Origin: Aquabacterium sp. A7-Y
Lineage (GTDB): Bacteria; Pseudomonadota; Gammaproteobacteria; Burkholderiales; Burkholderiaceae_C
Assembly (NCBI RefSeq): GCF_026153205.1
Contig: NZ_JAPFBW010000010.1
Span: forward strand, 124,001 to 188,000
Direction of reading: 5' to 3'
DNA: 64,000 bases
Shown piece after piece: positions 57,106 to 64,000 of the stretch. How positions within the stretch are numbered: position 1 is the first letter of the stretch; the number at the start of each line of letters is the position of its first letter. The position numbers and the translations under genes are program-made. The notes under the pieces were generated by a model. That model made no database searches and had not been told where the DNA came from. It saw only the letters and a program-made list of their open reading frames with translations.

Positions 57106-57909
57106 ATGCCCGTCGATCCGACCCTGCGCTCGCTGAACATCGATCTCCCGGCCCAGCCCCAGGTGCTGGTGCAGCTTTCGCTGCTGCTGGCCGAGGAGGA
57201 GGTGGACTACCGGGCCCTGGCCAGCCTCATCGAGGGCGACATGGCGCTCGCGGCGGCGGTGCTGAAGGCGCTCAACTCGCCGATCTACGGCCTGCGCCAG
57301 CCGGTGCGCACGGTGCAGCAGGCGCTGCAGTACCTGGGCACCAGCGAGGTGGCCGCGATCACCTACGAGATGGGTCTGCGCTCGGTCTTCCCCGCCTCGC
57401 CCGAGCTCGACGCGCTGTGGTTCCGCGCCAACCGCCGCGGCATGCTGATGGCGCTGATGGCCCGGCGCCTCGGCATGCAGACCTTCGCGGCCCACTCCGC
57501 CGGCCTGTTCGAGGAGTGCGGCAAGGCGGTGATGTACAAACATGCGCCCGAGAAGTACGGCGCGATGATGAAAAACGCTCCCAGCGACGACCTGCTGGTG
57601 CTGCAGGAGATGCAGGCCTTCGGTGTCAGCCACGATGCCCTGGGCGCGGCGCTCTGCGACACCTGGACCCTGGCGCCGGCCGCGGTCACCTGTGTGCGCT
57701 ACCACGTCGTGGTGCAGTCGGGCGGCGAGTGGCCCGACAAGCCCGGAGCGCGGCCGCTGTGCGCACTGTCCGCGGTGGCGCACTACCTGCTGCGTGCGCC
57801 CGAGGCCGTCGATGCTGCAGTGCGGGCCAGCGCGACCCTGGCCGAACTGGATGAAGCACGCTTTTTGGAGGCTGCACACGACGCTCATGCCGTGTTGCGT
57901 GCTGCGTAA
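57106..57909 (+). CDS. HDOD-domain signalling protein
   Basis: 267 residues. The HDOD fold is clear: LPAQPQVLVQLSLLLAEEEV, LASLIEGDMALAAAVLKALN, SPIYGLRQPVRTVQQALQYL, LGTSEVAAITYEMGLRS, HSAGLFEECGKAVMYKHAPE. Lacks the HD catalytic set of true phosphohydrolases, as is usual for HDOD. Roles in other bacteria include linking cyclic-di-GMP or redox signals to motility. No extra output domain; partner unknown. Confidence 0.9.
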   Translation: MPVDPTLRSLNIDLPAQPQVLVQLSLLLAEEEVDYRALASLIEGDMALAAAVLKALNSPIYGLRQPVRTVQQALQYLGTSEVAAITYEMGLRSVFPASPELDALWFRANRRGMLMALMARRLGMQTFAAHSAGLFEECGKAVMYKHAPEKYGAMMKNAPSDDLLVLQEMQAFGVSHDALGAALCDTWTLAPAAVTCVRYHVVVQSGGEWPDKPGARPLCALSAVAHYLLRAPEAVDAAVRASATLAELDEARFLEAAHDAHAVLRAA

Positions 57910-58031
57910 TGGAACAAATCGTGCGCTATTGACGCTAGAGCGACAAAAGCTCAGGTGAAATCCGGGTGTCGTCGGGCACGCCGGGCTGCGATCCTCGGTC
58001 CCAACTCGATCACTGGACAAGGTTCCATCTC

Positions 58032-59000
58032 ATGCAACGTCGACAAATCCTCAAGGCGCTGGGCGCTTCCGCGGTTTCCCTGGGCGTGCCGGGCGCGGCC
58101 CGGGCGCAGGCCTTCCCGAGCCAGCCCATCAAGCTGATGATCGCCTTCCCCGCGGGCGGCCCCACCGACATCACGATGCGCGTGCTGGCCGAGAACGTTG
58201 GCAAGATCCTCGGTCAGACCGTCGTTGTCGAGAACCGCCCTGGCGGCGGCGGCACCCTGCCGGCGACGGCGCTGCAGACTGCGCAGCCCGACGGCTACAC
58301 GCTGGCGCAGATCCCGCTCGGCGTGTTCCGCCTGCCGTACACGACCAAGATCACCTGGGATCCGGTCAAGGACATCACCTACCTGCTCTGCATCACCGGC
58401 TACTCCTTCGGCGTCGTGGTGCCGGCCAACTCGCCGCTGCAGAGCTGGACCCACTTCGTCGCCTGGGCCAAGGCCAACCCGGGGCGCCTGACCTACGGCT
58501 CCACCGGCATGCTGACCAGCCCCCACCTGACGATGGAGGACATCGCGCGCAAGGCCGGCATCCAGCTCAACCACGTGCCCTACCGCGGCAGCTCGCACCT
58601 GATGCAGGCCATCCTCAGCGGCGAGATCATGTCGGCGGCCGATTCCACCGGCTTCGCTCCCCACGTCGCCGCCGGCAAGCTCAAGGTGCTCAACACCTGG
58701 GGCGCCCAGCGCCTGCCGACCTTCCCGGACGCGCCCACGCTCAAGGAGCTGGGCTACAACATCGTGCAGGCCTCGCCTTATGGCCTGGGCGCGCCCAAGG
58801 GCATGGACCCCAAGCTGGTCAAGACCCTGCACGACGCCTTCAAGAAGGGCATGGAGATGCCCAACCACAAGGAAGCGCTGGCCAAGTACGACCAGGAGCT
58901 GATGTACATGAGCTCCTCGCAGTACAGCAAGTTCGCCGCCGACACCTTCAAGAAGGAAAAGGCCCTGATCGAGTCGCTGGGCCTGGCGAAGGCGAGCTGA
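58032..59000 (+). CDS. Bug-family tripartite tricarboxylate transporter substrate-binding protein
   Basis: 322 residues from the ATG at 58032. Tat/Sec leader (MQRRQILKALGASAVSLGVP) with cleavage after ARA. The Bug (TctC) fold: LMIAFPAGGPTDITMRVLAE (ligand-binding loop), GQTVVVENRPGGGGTLPATA, PDGYTLAQIPLGVF, SPHLTMEDIARKAGIQLNHV, PYRGSSHLMQAILSGEI and LPTFPDAPTLKELGY. Periplasmic receptor for a carboxylic acid, aromatic acid or similar. No transporter membrane subunits adjoin it; such orphans are abundant in Burkholderiales. Confidence 0.93.
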   Translation: MQRRQILKALGASAVSLGVPGAARAQAFPSQPIKLMIAFPAGGPTDITMRVLAENVGKILGQTVVVENRPGGGGTLPATALQTAQPDGYTLAQIPLGVFRLPYTTKITWDPVKDITYLLCITGYSFGVVVPANSPLQSWTHFVAWAKANPGRLTYGSTGMLTSPHLTMEDIARKAGIQLNHVPYRGSSHLMQAILSGEIMSAADSTGFAPHVAAGKLKVLNTWGAQRLPTFPDAPTLKELGYNIVQASPYGLGAPKGMDPKLVKTLHDAFKKGMEMPNHKEALAKYDQELMYMSSSQYSKFAADTFKKEKALIESLGLAKAS

Positions 59001-59042
59001 GCGCAGCGCTCCCCGGGCCTCCCGGGAGGGCGGCCCTGCAGG

Positions 59043-60038
59043 TCAATCGACCTTGGCTCCCGAGGCCTTCACGACCTCGGCCCATTTGCGCGTCTCGCTC
59101 GCGATCAGCTTCGCGAAGTCCGCGGGCGGCATGCCGCTCGGCACCGCCCCCTGCGACAGCAGGCGCTCCTTGAGGGCCGCAGCGCCGAGCGCCCGCGCGG
59201 TCTCCTGCTGCAGGCGCTCGACCACCGCGGCCGGCGTGCCGGCCGGCGCCAGCAGGCCGAACCAGGAGGTCGCCTCGTAGCCCTTCACCGGTCCCGCTTC
59301 GGCGATCGTCGGCAGGTCCGGCAGCGCTTCCGAGCGCTGTGCGCTCGTGACGGCCAGCGCCTTCAGCTTGCCGGCCCTGATGTGCGGCATCGCTGACGGC
59401 AGGTTGTCGAACATCAAGTCCACGTTGCCGCCGATCAGGTCCATCAGCGCCGGGCCCGAGCCGCGGTAGGGGAAGTGCACCATGTAGCTGCCGGTCTGGC
59501 TCTTGAACAGCTCGCCGGCCAGGTGGATGGAGGTGCCGTTGCCGCTGGAGGCCATGTTGAGCTTGCCGGGGTTGGCGCGCGCATAGCGGATCAGGTCCGA
59601 CACGCCGCGGATGCCCAAGGCCTGCGCCTTGGCCGGGTTGAACACCAGCACATTGGGCACGGCGGCCACCAGGGTGACCGGCGCGAAGTCTTTCACCGGC
59701 TCGTAGGGCAGCTTGGGATAGAGCGACTGGTTGATGCCGTGGGTGCCCACGGTGCCCATCAACAGCGTGTGGCCGTCGTTGGGCGCGCGAGCCACCTCCG
59801 CCGCGCCCAGATTGCCGCCGGCACCCGCCTTGTTCTCCACCACCACGGGCTGGCCCAGCGCCTTGCTGAGCTCGGGCGCGAGGGCGCGGGCCAGAATGTC
59901 GGTGGTACCACCCGGCGCGAAGGGCACGACGATACGCACCGGCCTGGACGGCCAGGCCGCCTGTGCCAGCGACCATCCGGGAGCGGCGGCGAGCGCCAGC
60001 GGCAGGGCCAGCAGGGCTCTTCTCGAAATCGACTGCAT
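59043..60038 (-). CDS. Bug-family substrate-binding protein (second copy, convergent)
   Basis: 331 residues from the ATG at 60038, the second of two ATGs behind an AAGGAG site and at the better spacing. Leader [20 protein letters not shown], mature end AQAAW. Bug motifs: [93 protein letters not shown]. Convergent with the other Bug gene; a GC hairpin-like run (CTCCCCGGGCCTCCCGGGAG) lies between them. Ligand unknown. Confidence 0.93.
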   Translation of the reverse strand: MQSISRRALLALPLALAAAPGWSLAQAAWPSRPVRIVVPFAPGGTTDILARALAPELSKALGQPVVVENKAGAGGNLGAAEVARAPNDGHTLLMGTVGTHGINQSLYPKLPYEPVKDFAPVTLVAAVPNVLVFNPAKAQALGIRGVSDLIRYARANPGKLNMASSGNGTSIHLAGELFKSQTGSYMVHFPYRGSGPALMDLIGGNVDLMFDNLPSAMPHIRAGKLKALAVTSAQRSEALPDLPTIAEAGPVKGYEATSWFGLLAPAGTPAAVVERLQQETARALGAAALKERLLSQGAVPSGMPPADFAKLIASETRKWAEVVKASGAKVD

Positions 60039-60292
60039 CGCAAGCATCTCCTTGTGAAATCCCAGTGTGGACACCCCGGCCCGCTGCCACCACCCGGGCT
60101 ACCCCGGGCCGACGGCATGCCGGTGCGCAGAGCGCGCAGGCGTTTTGCCTGGCGGGCGGCAGCCAGCGCGAACCGGCCCTTCATGGTCCGGGATATGCAT
60201 GGATCCCGGTGTCCGTGCGGAGCGGGACACGCCGCGCTGGTGCCTGCACCGTGCCAGCGCACCGGCCGCCGGGCGCCACACCGGAGTCGAGC

Positions 60293-62104
60293 ATGATCCT
60301 TCTGCCGCGCACCATCGGCGAGCTGCTGGCCTCTTACCGCAGCGGGGCCTTGGCGCCTCGTGAGGTGATGGCGGTGCTGCGAGGCCGCTGCCCGGCCGGC
60401 GATCCGGCCTGGATCCTGCGGTGCGACGAGGTGACGATGGAGGCGCAGCTGAGCGCGCTGGATCCCATCGACCCGCGTGCCCTGCCGCTGTACGGCGTGC
60501 CCTTCGTGGTGGACGACAGCTTCGATGTGCAAGGACTGCCGACGACCGCCGGCTGCCCGGCGGCCAGCCGCATCGCGGCGCGCAGCGCCGCGGTCGTGCA
60601 TCCGCTGGTCCGCGCCGGCGCGGTGCTGCTGGGCAAGACCAATCTCGACCAGTTTGCCGCCGGTGCCACCGGCACCCGGAGTCCGCACGGCGCCGTCCCG
60701 AACAGCTTCGATCCCGAGCGCGTGTGCGGCGGCGCAAGCGCCGGCTCGGCCTCGGTGGTCACGCGCGGGCTGGCGGCTTTCGCACTGGGGGCCGATCCGG
60801 CCGGCGGAGGCGGCGTGCCGGCCGGCTTCAACAACATCGTCAGCTTCAAGCCCACCCCTGGGCGCCTCAGCACGCGCGGGCTGGTGCCCTCGTGCCGCAG
60901 CCTGGACGGCATCTCGGTGTTCGCGCTCAGCGTGCGCGACACCACCCGCGTTCTCAAGGTCATCGAAGGCAACGAGGGCGAGGCGGTGGCCCCGGCCAGC
61001 CCGCCCGGCCTGGGACGCCTGCCGCAGCCGGTGCGTGTCGGGGTGCCGCGCCGGCTGGCGGACCCGGTCGACACCGTGTATGCCGCCGCCTTCGAGCGGG
61101 CCCTGGAAGACCTGCGCGACCTCGGCGCGCTGGTCAAGCAGGTGGACCTGCAGCCGCACTACGAGACGGCGCAGCTGCTGCTCGACGGCCCCTGGCTGGC
61201 AGAGCGCTACGCGGCCCTGCAAGCGCTGGTCGAGCGCGAGCCGGAGGCGCTCGACCCGGCGGTGCGCCAGCTGGTCGAGGCGGCGCGCCGTTTCGACGCG
61301 GCGGCGGTGTTTCGCGCCCAGTACCGGCGTAGTGAGCTGGCGCAGCGTGCCCAGGCCGTGTGGCAGGAGGTCGACGTGCTGATGCTGCCGAGTGCGTCCA
61401 CCCTGCCGACGCTGGCCGCGGCACAGGCCGCGCCGCTCGCGGTCGAGCGCGAGCTGGGCCGCTATTGCGGTTTTGCCAACCTGCTGGGCATGGCGGTGCT
61501 GTCGGTGCCGGCGGGCTTCACGATGGCCGGCCTGCCCTATGGCGTCAGCTTTGTCGGCCCCGGCGGCTCCGACGCCTTGCTGGCCCAGCTGGGGGCCCGC
61601 TGGCAGGCCTCGCTCGGGCTGCCGCTGGGCTTCGCCCAGGGGCGTGCCGAGCTGTCCGAGCTGTGCCTGGGGGAGTCGCTGGAGGCGGAGCCGGTACTGG
61701 CGCTCGCCGTGGCCGGCGCCCACCTCGCGGGCATGCCGCTGCACCACCAGCTCGCGGAGCGGCGCTGCCGCCTGCTGCTGCAGACCCGCACCGCGCCGCG
61801 CTACCGGCTCTATGCGCTGGGCGACGGCCCGGCGGTCGGTCCCGGGCTGACGCGCGTCGCCGACGGGGCACCGATCGAGGTCGAGGTCTACGAGATGCCC
61901 CTGCGCGAGGTCGGCGCCTTCCTGGCCGGCATCGTGCCGCCGCTGGGCCTGGGCTCGGTGGAGCTGGAGGACGGCCGCACCGTGCATGCGGTGGTGTGCG
62001 AGGCCTGGGCCGTGGACGGCGCCGAGGACATCACCGCCTGGGGCGGCTGGCGCGCCTATCTCTGGCAGAGCCGGGGGGCGCCGCGGCGCCAGCTGTCCTG
62101 GTAA
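60293..62104 (+). CDS. Allophanate hydrolase homologue with inactivated amidase site
   Basis: 603 residues, ATG at 60293. N-terminal amidase-signature domain (about 1-440) plus C-terminal AtzF domain (about 460-600; PRYRLYALGDGPAVGPGLTR, MPLREVGAFLAGIVPP, GGWRAYLWQ). The family needs a Lys-cisSer-Ser triad. Here the Lys block reads PFVVDDSFDVQGLPTTAGCP (Asp instead of Lys), the cis-Ser block CGGASAGSASVV (Ala instead of Ser) and the nucleophile block ADPAGGGGVPAGFNN (Gly instead of Ser). All three are gone, while the scaffold and the C-terminal domain are intact, so this should be a pseudoenzyme or do only the C-terminal chemistry. No urea carboxylase gene is near. Confidence 0.88.
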   Translation: MILLPRTIGELLASYRSGALAPREVMAVLRGRCPAGDPAWILRCDEVTMEAQLSALDPIDPRALPLYGVPFVVDDSFDVQGLPTTAGCPAASRIAARSAAVVHPLVRAGAVLLGKTNLDQFAAGATGTRSPHGAVPNSFDPERVCGGASAGSASVVTRGLAAFALGADPAGGGGVPAGFNNIVSFKPTPGRLSTRGLVPSCRSLDGISVFALSVRDTTRVLKVIEGNEGEAVAPASPPGLGRLPQPVRVGVPRRLADPVDTVYAAAFERALEDLRDLGALVKQVDLQPHYETAQLLLDGPWLAERYAALQALVEREPEALDPAVRQLVEAARRFDAAAVFRAQYRRSELAQRAQAVWQEVDVLMLPSASTLPTLAAAQAAPLAVERELGRYCGFANLLGMAVLSVPAGFTMAGLPYGVSFVGPGGSDALLAQLGARWQASLGLPLGFAQGRAELSELCLGESLEAEPVLALAVAGAHLAGMPLHHQLAERRCRLLLQTRTAPRYRLYALGDGPAVGPGLTRVADGAPIEVEVYEMPLREVGAFLAGIVPPLGLGSVELEDGRTVHAVVCEAWAVDGAEDITAWGGWRAYLWQSRGAPRRQLSW

Positions 62105-62188
62105 AGCGGCCGTCCCGGCCGGCCGTGTCTTGCGGTGGCGCGGAATTTGCCGGAAAGTGCGCGCCTCGCCCTTCTGCCGGAGCCCTTG

Positions 62189-63610
62189 TTGAGACACCTC
62201 CCGAGATGGTCCGTCTGTCTGCTCGCCGCGTGCGCGCTGGCCGGCCGCGCGCACGCGGCGAGCGATCCGCAGCTGCCGTCCTGGCGCATGGCCTGGCGCT
62301 GCGCGGACGGCTCGCGCCTGGTCGCGAGCTTCGACCATGCCGGCACACCCTCACGCGCCTGGCTGGGCCGCGACGACCGGGTGTTCGAGCTGCCCGCAGC
62401 GGCCGGGGTGAGCGATCCGGCGGAGGGCGCGAGCTATGGGGACGCCCGGCTGCGCCTGCGCACCCGCGGGGCATCGGCCTGGCTGGAGCAGGAGGGCGCA
62501 GCGACGCTGGCCTGCCAGGGCGAGGGCGTGCCACAGCGCCTGGTGATCGACCGTCCCACCCGGCTGCGCCTGGCGCTGCCCGCCAGCTGGCTGCCCGCGC
62601 GCTATGCCGTGCATGCCCTGCGCGGCGAGGACGCCGGCTTGCTCTACAGCGGCGCCGAACTGATCCATGTCGTGGAATACCAGCCGCAGTCGAGCGAGCT
62701 GCGCAGCCAGCCGCTGCTGCTGCTGGCCGTGCTGCCGCGCGCGGCAGCGTCGACCGGCCCACGGCCGGCGGCCCAGGTGCTGGCCAGCACCGCCACGCAC
62801 GTCTATCTCGGCGCGGTGCCCGAAGGGCGCCCTTATCCGGAGGGTTCGACCGATGCCCAGACGCTGGAGGTGATGCGGGCCGCGCTGGCGCAGCCGCCGC
62901 AGCGTCTGCAGCAGCTGTTCTCGCTGCTGGGCGAGTCGGAGGGCGGGCCGTTGACCCGCTTGCCGGTGGCGCTGGCGGCCCGCCAGCGGCCGGCGCTGCG
63001 CCCCGGCGACGAGCTGGCGCTGCAGCTGCTGGAGCCGGCCCGCGCGGGAACCCCCGCGCAAGTGGTGGCGCGACGCCGGACCGCCTTGCCGGGACGCGCG
63101 CTGCCCCGCCTCGTGCTGAGCTACGAAAGCGACCGCATCGATGCGCGGCTGAACTACACCGTGGTGGCACGGCTGACGCGCCAGGGACGTCTGCTCTATG
63201 CCGCCGAGGCCCGCACCCCGGGCAGCGCCCTGCGTCGGGCCGCGCCCTTGCGACTGGCGCTGGCGCCCGCACGAGGGGACGGCGCCCCGGTCGAGGCGGG
63301 CCTGAGCTGTGGTGGGGACTGGCCGCGCTGGTCGCTGCGCCTCGGCGATGCCGCCGGTGAAGCTCGCCTGCCGGGGCGCCCGGCCCAGGCCCTGCAGGGG
63401 CAGTGGCGGCGTGCCGGCGCGGCCCGGCCACCGGTCTCGGTGTGGCGCCAGGCTGCGGGGCGCAGCGTGGCGCCGCTGGTGGCGGTGGTGACCGAGGCGA
63501 CCTGCCGCGACGCCGGCGAGGACCTGGCCGCCTTCCCCGGCCTGCCGTTCACGCACTCGGCGGTGGTGTCGCTGCCCGATGGGCAGGTGTTGCAAGGCTG
63601 CTGCCGCTGA
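62189..63610 (+). CDS. Exported three-domain MliC/YbaY/COG3650-like protein
   Basis: 473 residues from the TTG at 62189, 6 bases after GGAG and opening a fitting signal peptide (RHLPRWSVCLLAACALAGRA); the TTG at 62186 and the GTG at 62135 are alternatives. Module 1 (WRMAWRCADGSRLVASFDHA, GASYGDARLRLRTRGASAWL) resembles MliC, a periplasmic lysozyme inhibitor. Module 2 (RALPRLVLSYESDRIDARLN, YTVVARLTRQGRLLYAAEAR) resembles YbaY/YscW lipoproteins. Module 3 (GDWPRWSLRLGDAAGEA, VTEATCRDAGEDLAAFPGLP, VLQGCCR) resembles the COG3650/HslJ-like domain. Envelope protein, perhaps protecting against lysozyme. Confidence 0.68.
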   Translation: MRHLPRWSVCLLAACALAGRAHAASDPQLPSWRMAWRCADGSRLVASFDHAGTPSRAWLGRDDRVFELPAAAGVSDPAEGASYGDARLRLRTRGASAWLEQEGAATLACQGEGVPQRLVIDRPTRLRLALPASWLPARYAVHALRGEDAGLLYSGAELIHVVEYQPQSSELRSQPLLLLAVLPRAAASTGPRPAAQVLASTATHVYLGAVPEGRPYPEGSTDAQTLEVMRAALAQPPQRLQQLFSLLGESEGGPLTRLPVALAARQRPALRPGDELALQLLEPARAGTPAQVVARRRTALPGRALPRLVLSYESDRIDARLNYTVVARLTRQGRLLYAAEARTPGSALRRAAPLRLALAPARGDGAPVEAGLSCGGDWPRWSLRLGDAAGEARLPGRPAQALQGQWRRAGAARPPVSVWRQAAGRSVAPLVAVVTEATCRDAGEDLAAFPGLPFTHSAVVSLPDGQVLQGCCR

Positions 63611-63678
63611 AACGGCGGTGCCCGTCCTAAGATCGGGGCCCGGCCCTCGCTGGCGCCTCGACATCTCGCTTTGCGACC

Positions 63679-64000
63679 ATGAGCACTGTCATCCGCCCCT
63701 ATCGCCCCGAGAACTCTGAAGAGCTGGACGCGCTGTACGCGATCTGCCTGCGCACCGGCGACCACGGCGCCGATGCGAGCGCGCGCTATGCCGATCCGCG
63801 CCTGCTCGGCGAGGTGTATGCCGGTCCCTACGCAGCGCTGGAACCCGAGCTGGTGTTCGTCGCCGAGGACGGCGAGGGCGTGTGCGGTTATGTGCTGGGC
63901 ACGGGGGACAGCGAGGCCTTCGCGGCGCGCTGCGAGCGCCTGTGGTGGCCGCCGCTGCGGCGCCGCTACCCGCTGCCCGACCCCGAGGACGACAGCGACA
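63679..64000 (+). CDS. GNAT-family N-acetyltransferase, N-terminal part (3' truncated by window)
   Basis: 107 residues visible from the ATG at 63679. IRPYRPENSEELDALYAICL is the first strand-helix of the GNAT fold; ELVFVAEDGEGVCGYVLGTG is the beta-4 segment before the acetyl-CoA loop. The Q/R-x-x-G-x-G/A loop is not yet reached. Acceptor unknown. Continues past the window. Confidence 0.82.
   Translation, partial: MSTVIRPYRPENSEELDALYAICLRTGDHGADASARYADPRLLGEVYAGPYAALEPELVFVAEDGEGVCGYVLGTGDSEAFAARCERLWWPPLRRRYPLPDPEDDSD

Noticed and set aside
59759-62338. 859-codon minus-strand frame opposite the allophanate hydrolase homologue
   Set aside because: Antisense shadow with Gln/Arg/His-rich translation; the plus strand carries a clear two-domain protein.
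1-64000. CRISPR arrays, tRNA or rRNA genes, insertion sequences, phage integrase
   Set aside because: Looked for regularly spaced repeats, TPsiC-like GGTTCGAATCC segments, transposase DDE or integrase motifs and terminal inverted repeats; none was convincing.

Overview
The window is GC-rich (about 70% by eye), densely packed bacterial chromosome. Two tripartite-tricarboxylate (Bug) solute-binding proteins, a D-3-hydroxybutyrate dehydrogenase with ketone-body CoA-transferase, PEP-CTERM style sorting tails, many LysR regulators and a QueE with a CX14CX2C cluster motif all fit a betaproteobacterium of the order Burkholderiales (Caldimonas/Rubrivivax/Aquincola-like). No rRNA, tRNA, CRISPR array, insertion sequence or phage module was recognised.

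Layout. 1-3.5 kb: end of a TPR-like gene, an orphan PEP-CTERM tail and a deaminase-toxin remnant, two tandem XRE regulators and selO. 3.5-8 kb: secreted or envelope proteins (Ser/Thr/Gly-rich protein, HEAT-like protein with acidic tail, M23 peptidase, frameshifted glycine-zipper protein, triple-repeat protein). 8-10.9 kb: bdhA-scoA-scoB ketone-body/PHB operon and a two-domain secreted protein. 10.9-20.5 kb: LysR/amidase and LysR/MDR divergent pairs, host-attachment protein, Dsb lipoprotein, HAF-repeat PEP-CTERM-like protein, ldhA-type dehydrogenase, GST. 20.5-25.7 kb: hipBA with an AT-rich inverted-repeat operator, MazG-like pyrophosphohydrolase, esterase, fatty-acid desaturase with a palindromic promoter site, YihY. 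25.8-29.7 kb: operon of a KaiC-like double ATPase, hybrid histidine kinase and tandem-receiver regulator.

30.5-41 kb is the most unusual part: an orphan type VI secretion island with a VgrG carrying a transthyretin-like tail, a 925-residue cargo effector of unclear activity that begins with the same kind of domain, and, convergent to it, four tandem SUMF1-fold lipoproteins. All four lack the paired cysteines of formylglycine-generating enzyme, and one copy is a visible recombination mosaic of two others. I infer that they are an expanding set of immunity lipoproteins.

41-64 kb is mostly chromosomal housekeeping: EI24-type membrane protein, MGDG-synthase-like glycosyltransferase with a coupled phosphatase, AlkB, a small HD alarmone-hydrolase-like protein, a PAS hybrid kinase, UdgX, a GT2/PIG-L pair, queD/queE, hemerythrin, a PD-(D/E)XK-like protein, MaoC, HDOD, two convergent Bug proteins and a three-domain MliC/YbaY/COG3650-like envelope protein. 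It also holds an allophanate-hydrolase homologue in which all three amidase catalytic residues are replaced, a probable pseudoenzyme. The window ends inside a GNAT acetyltransferase gene.
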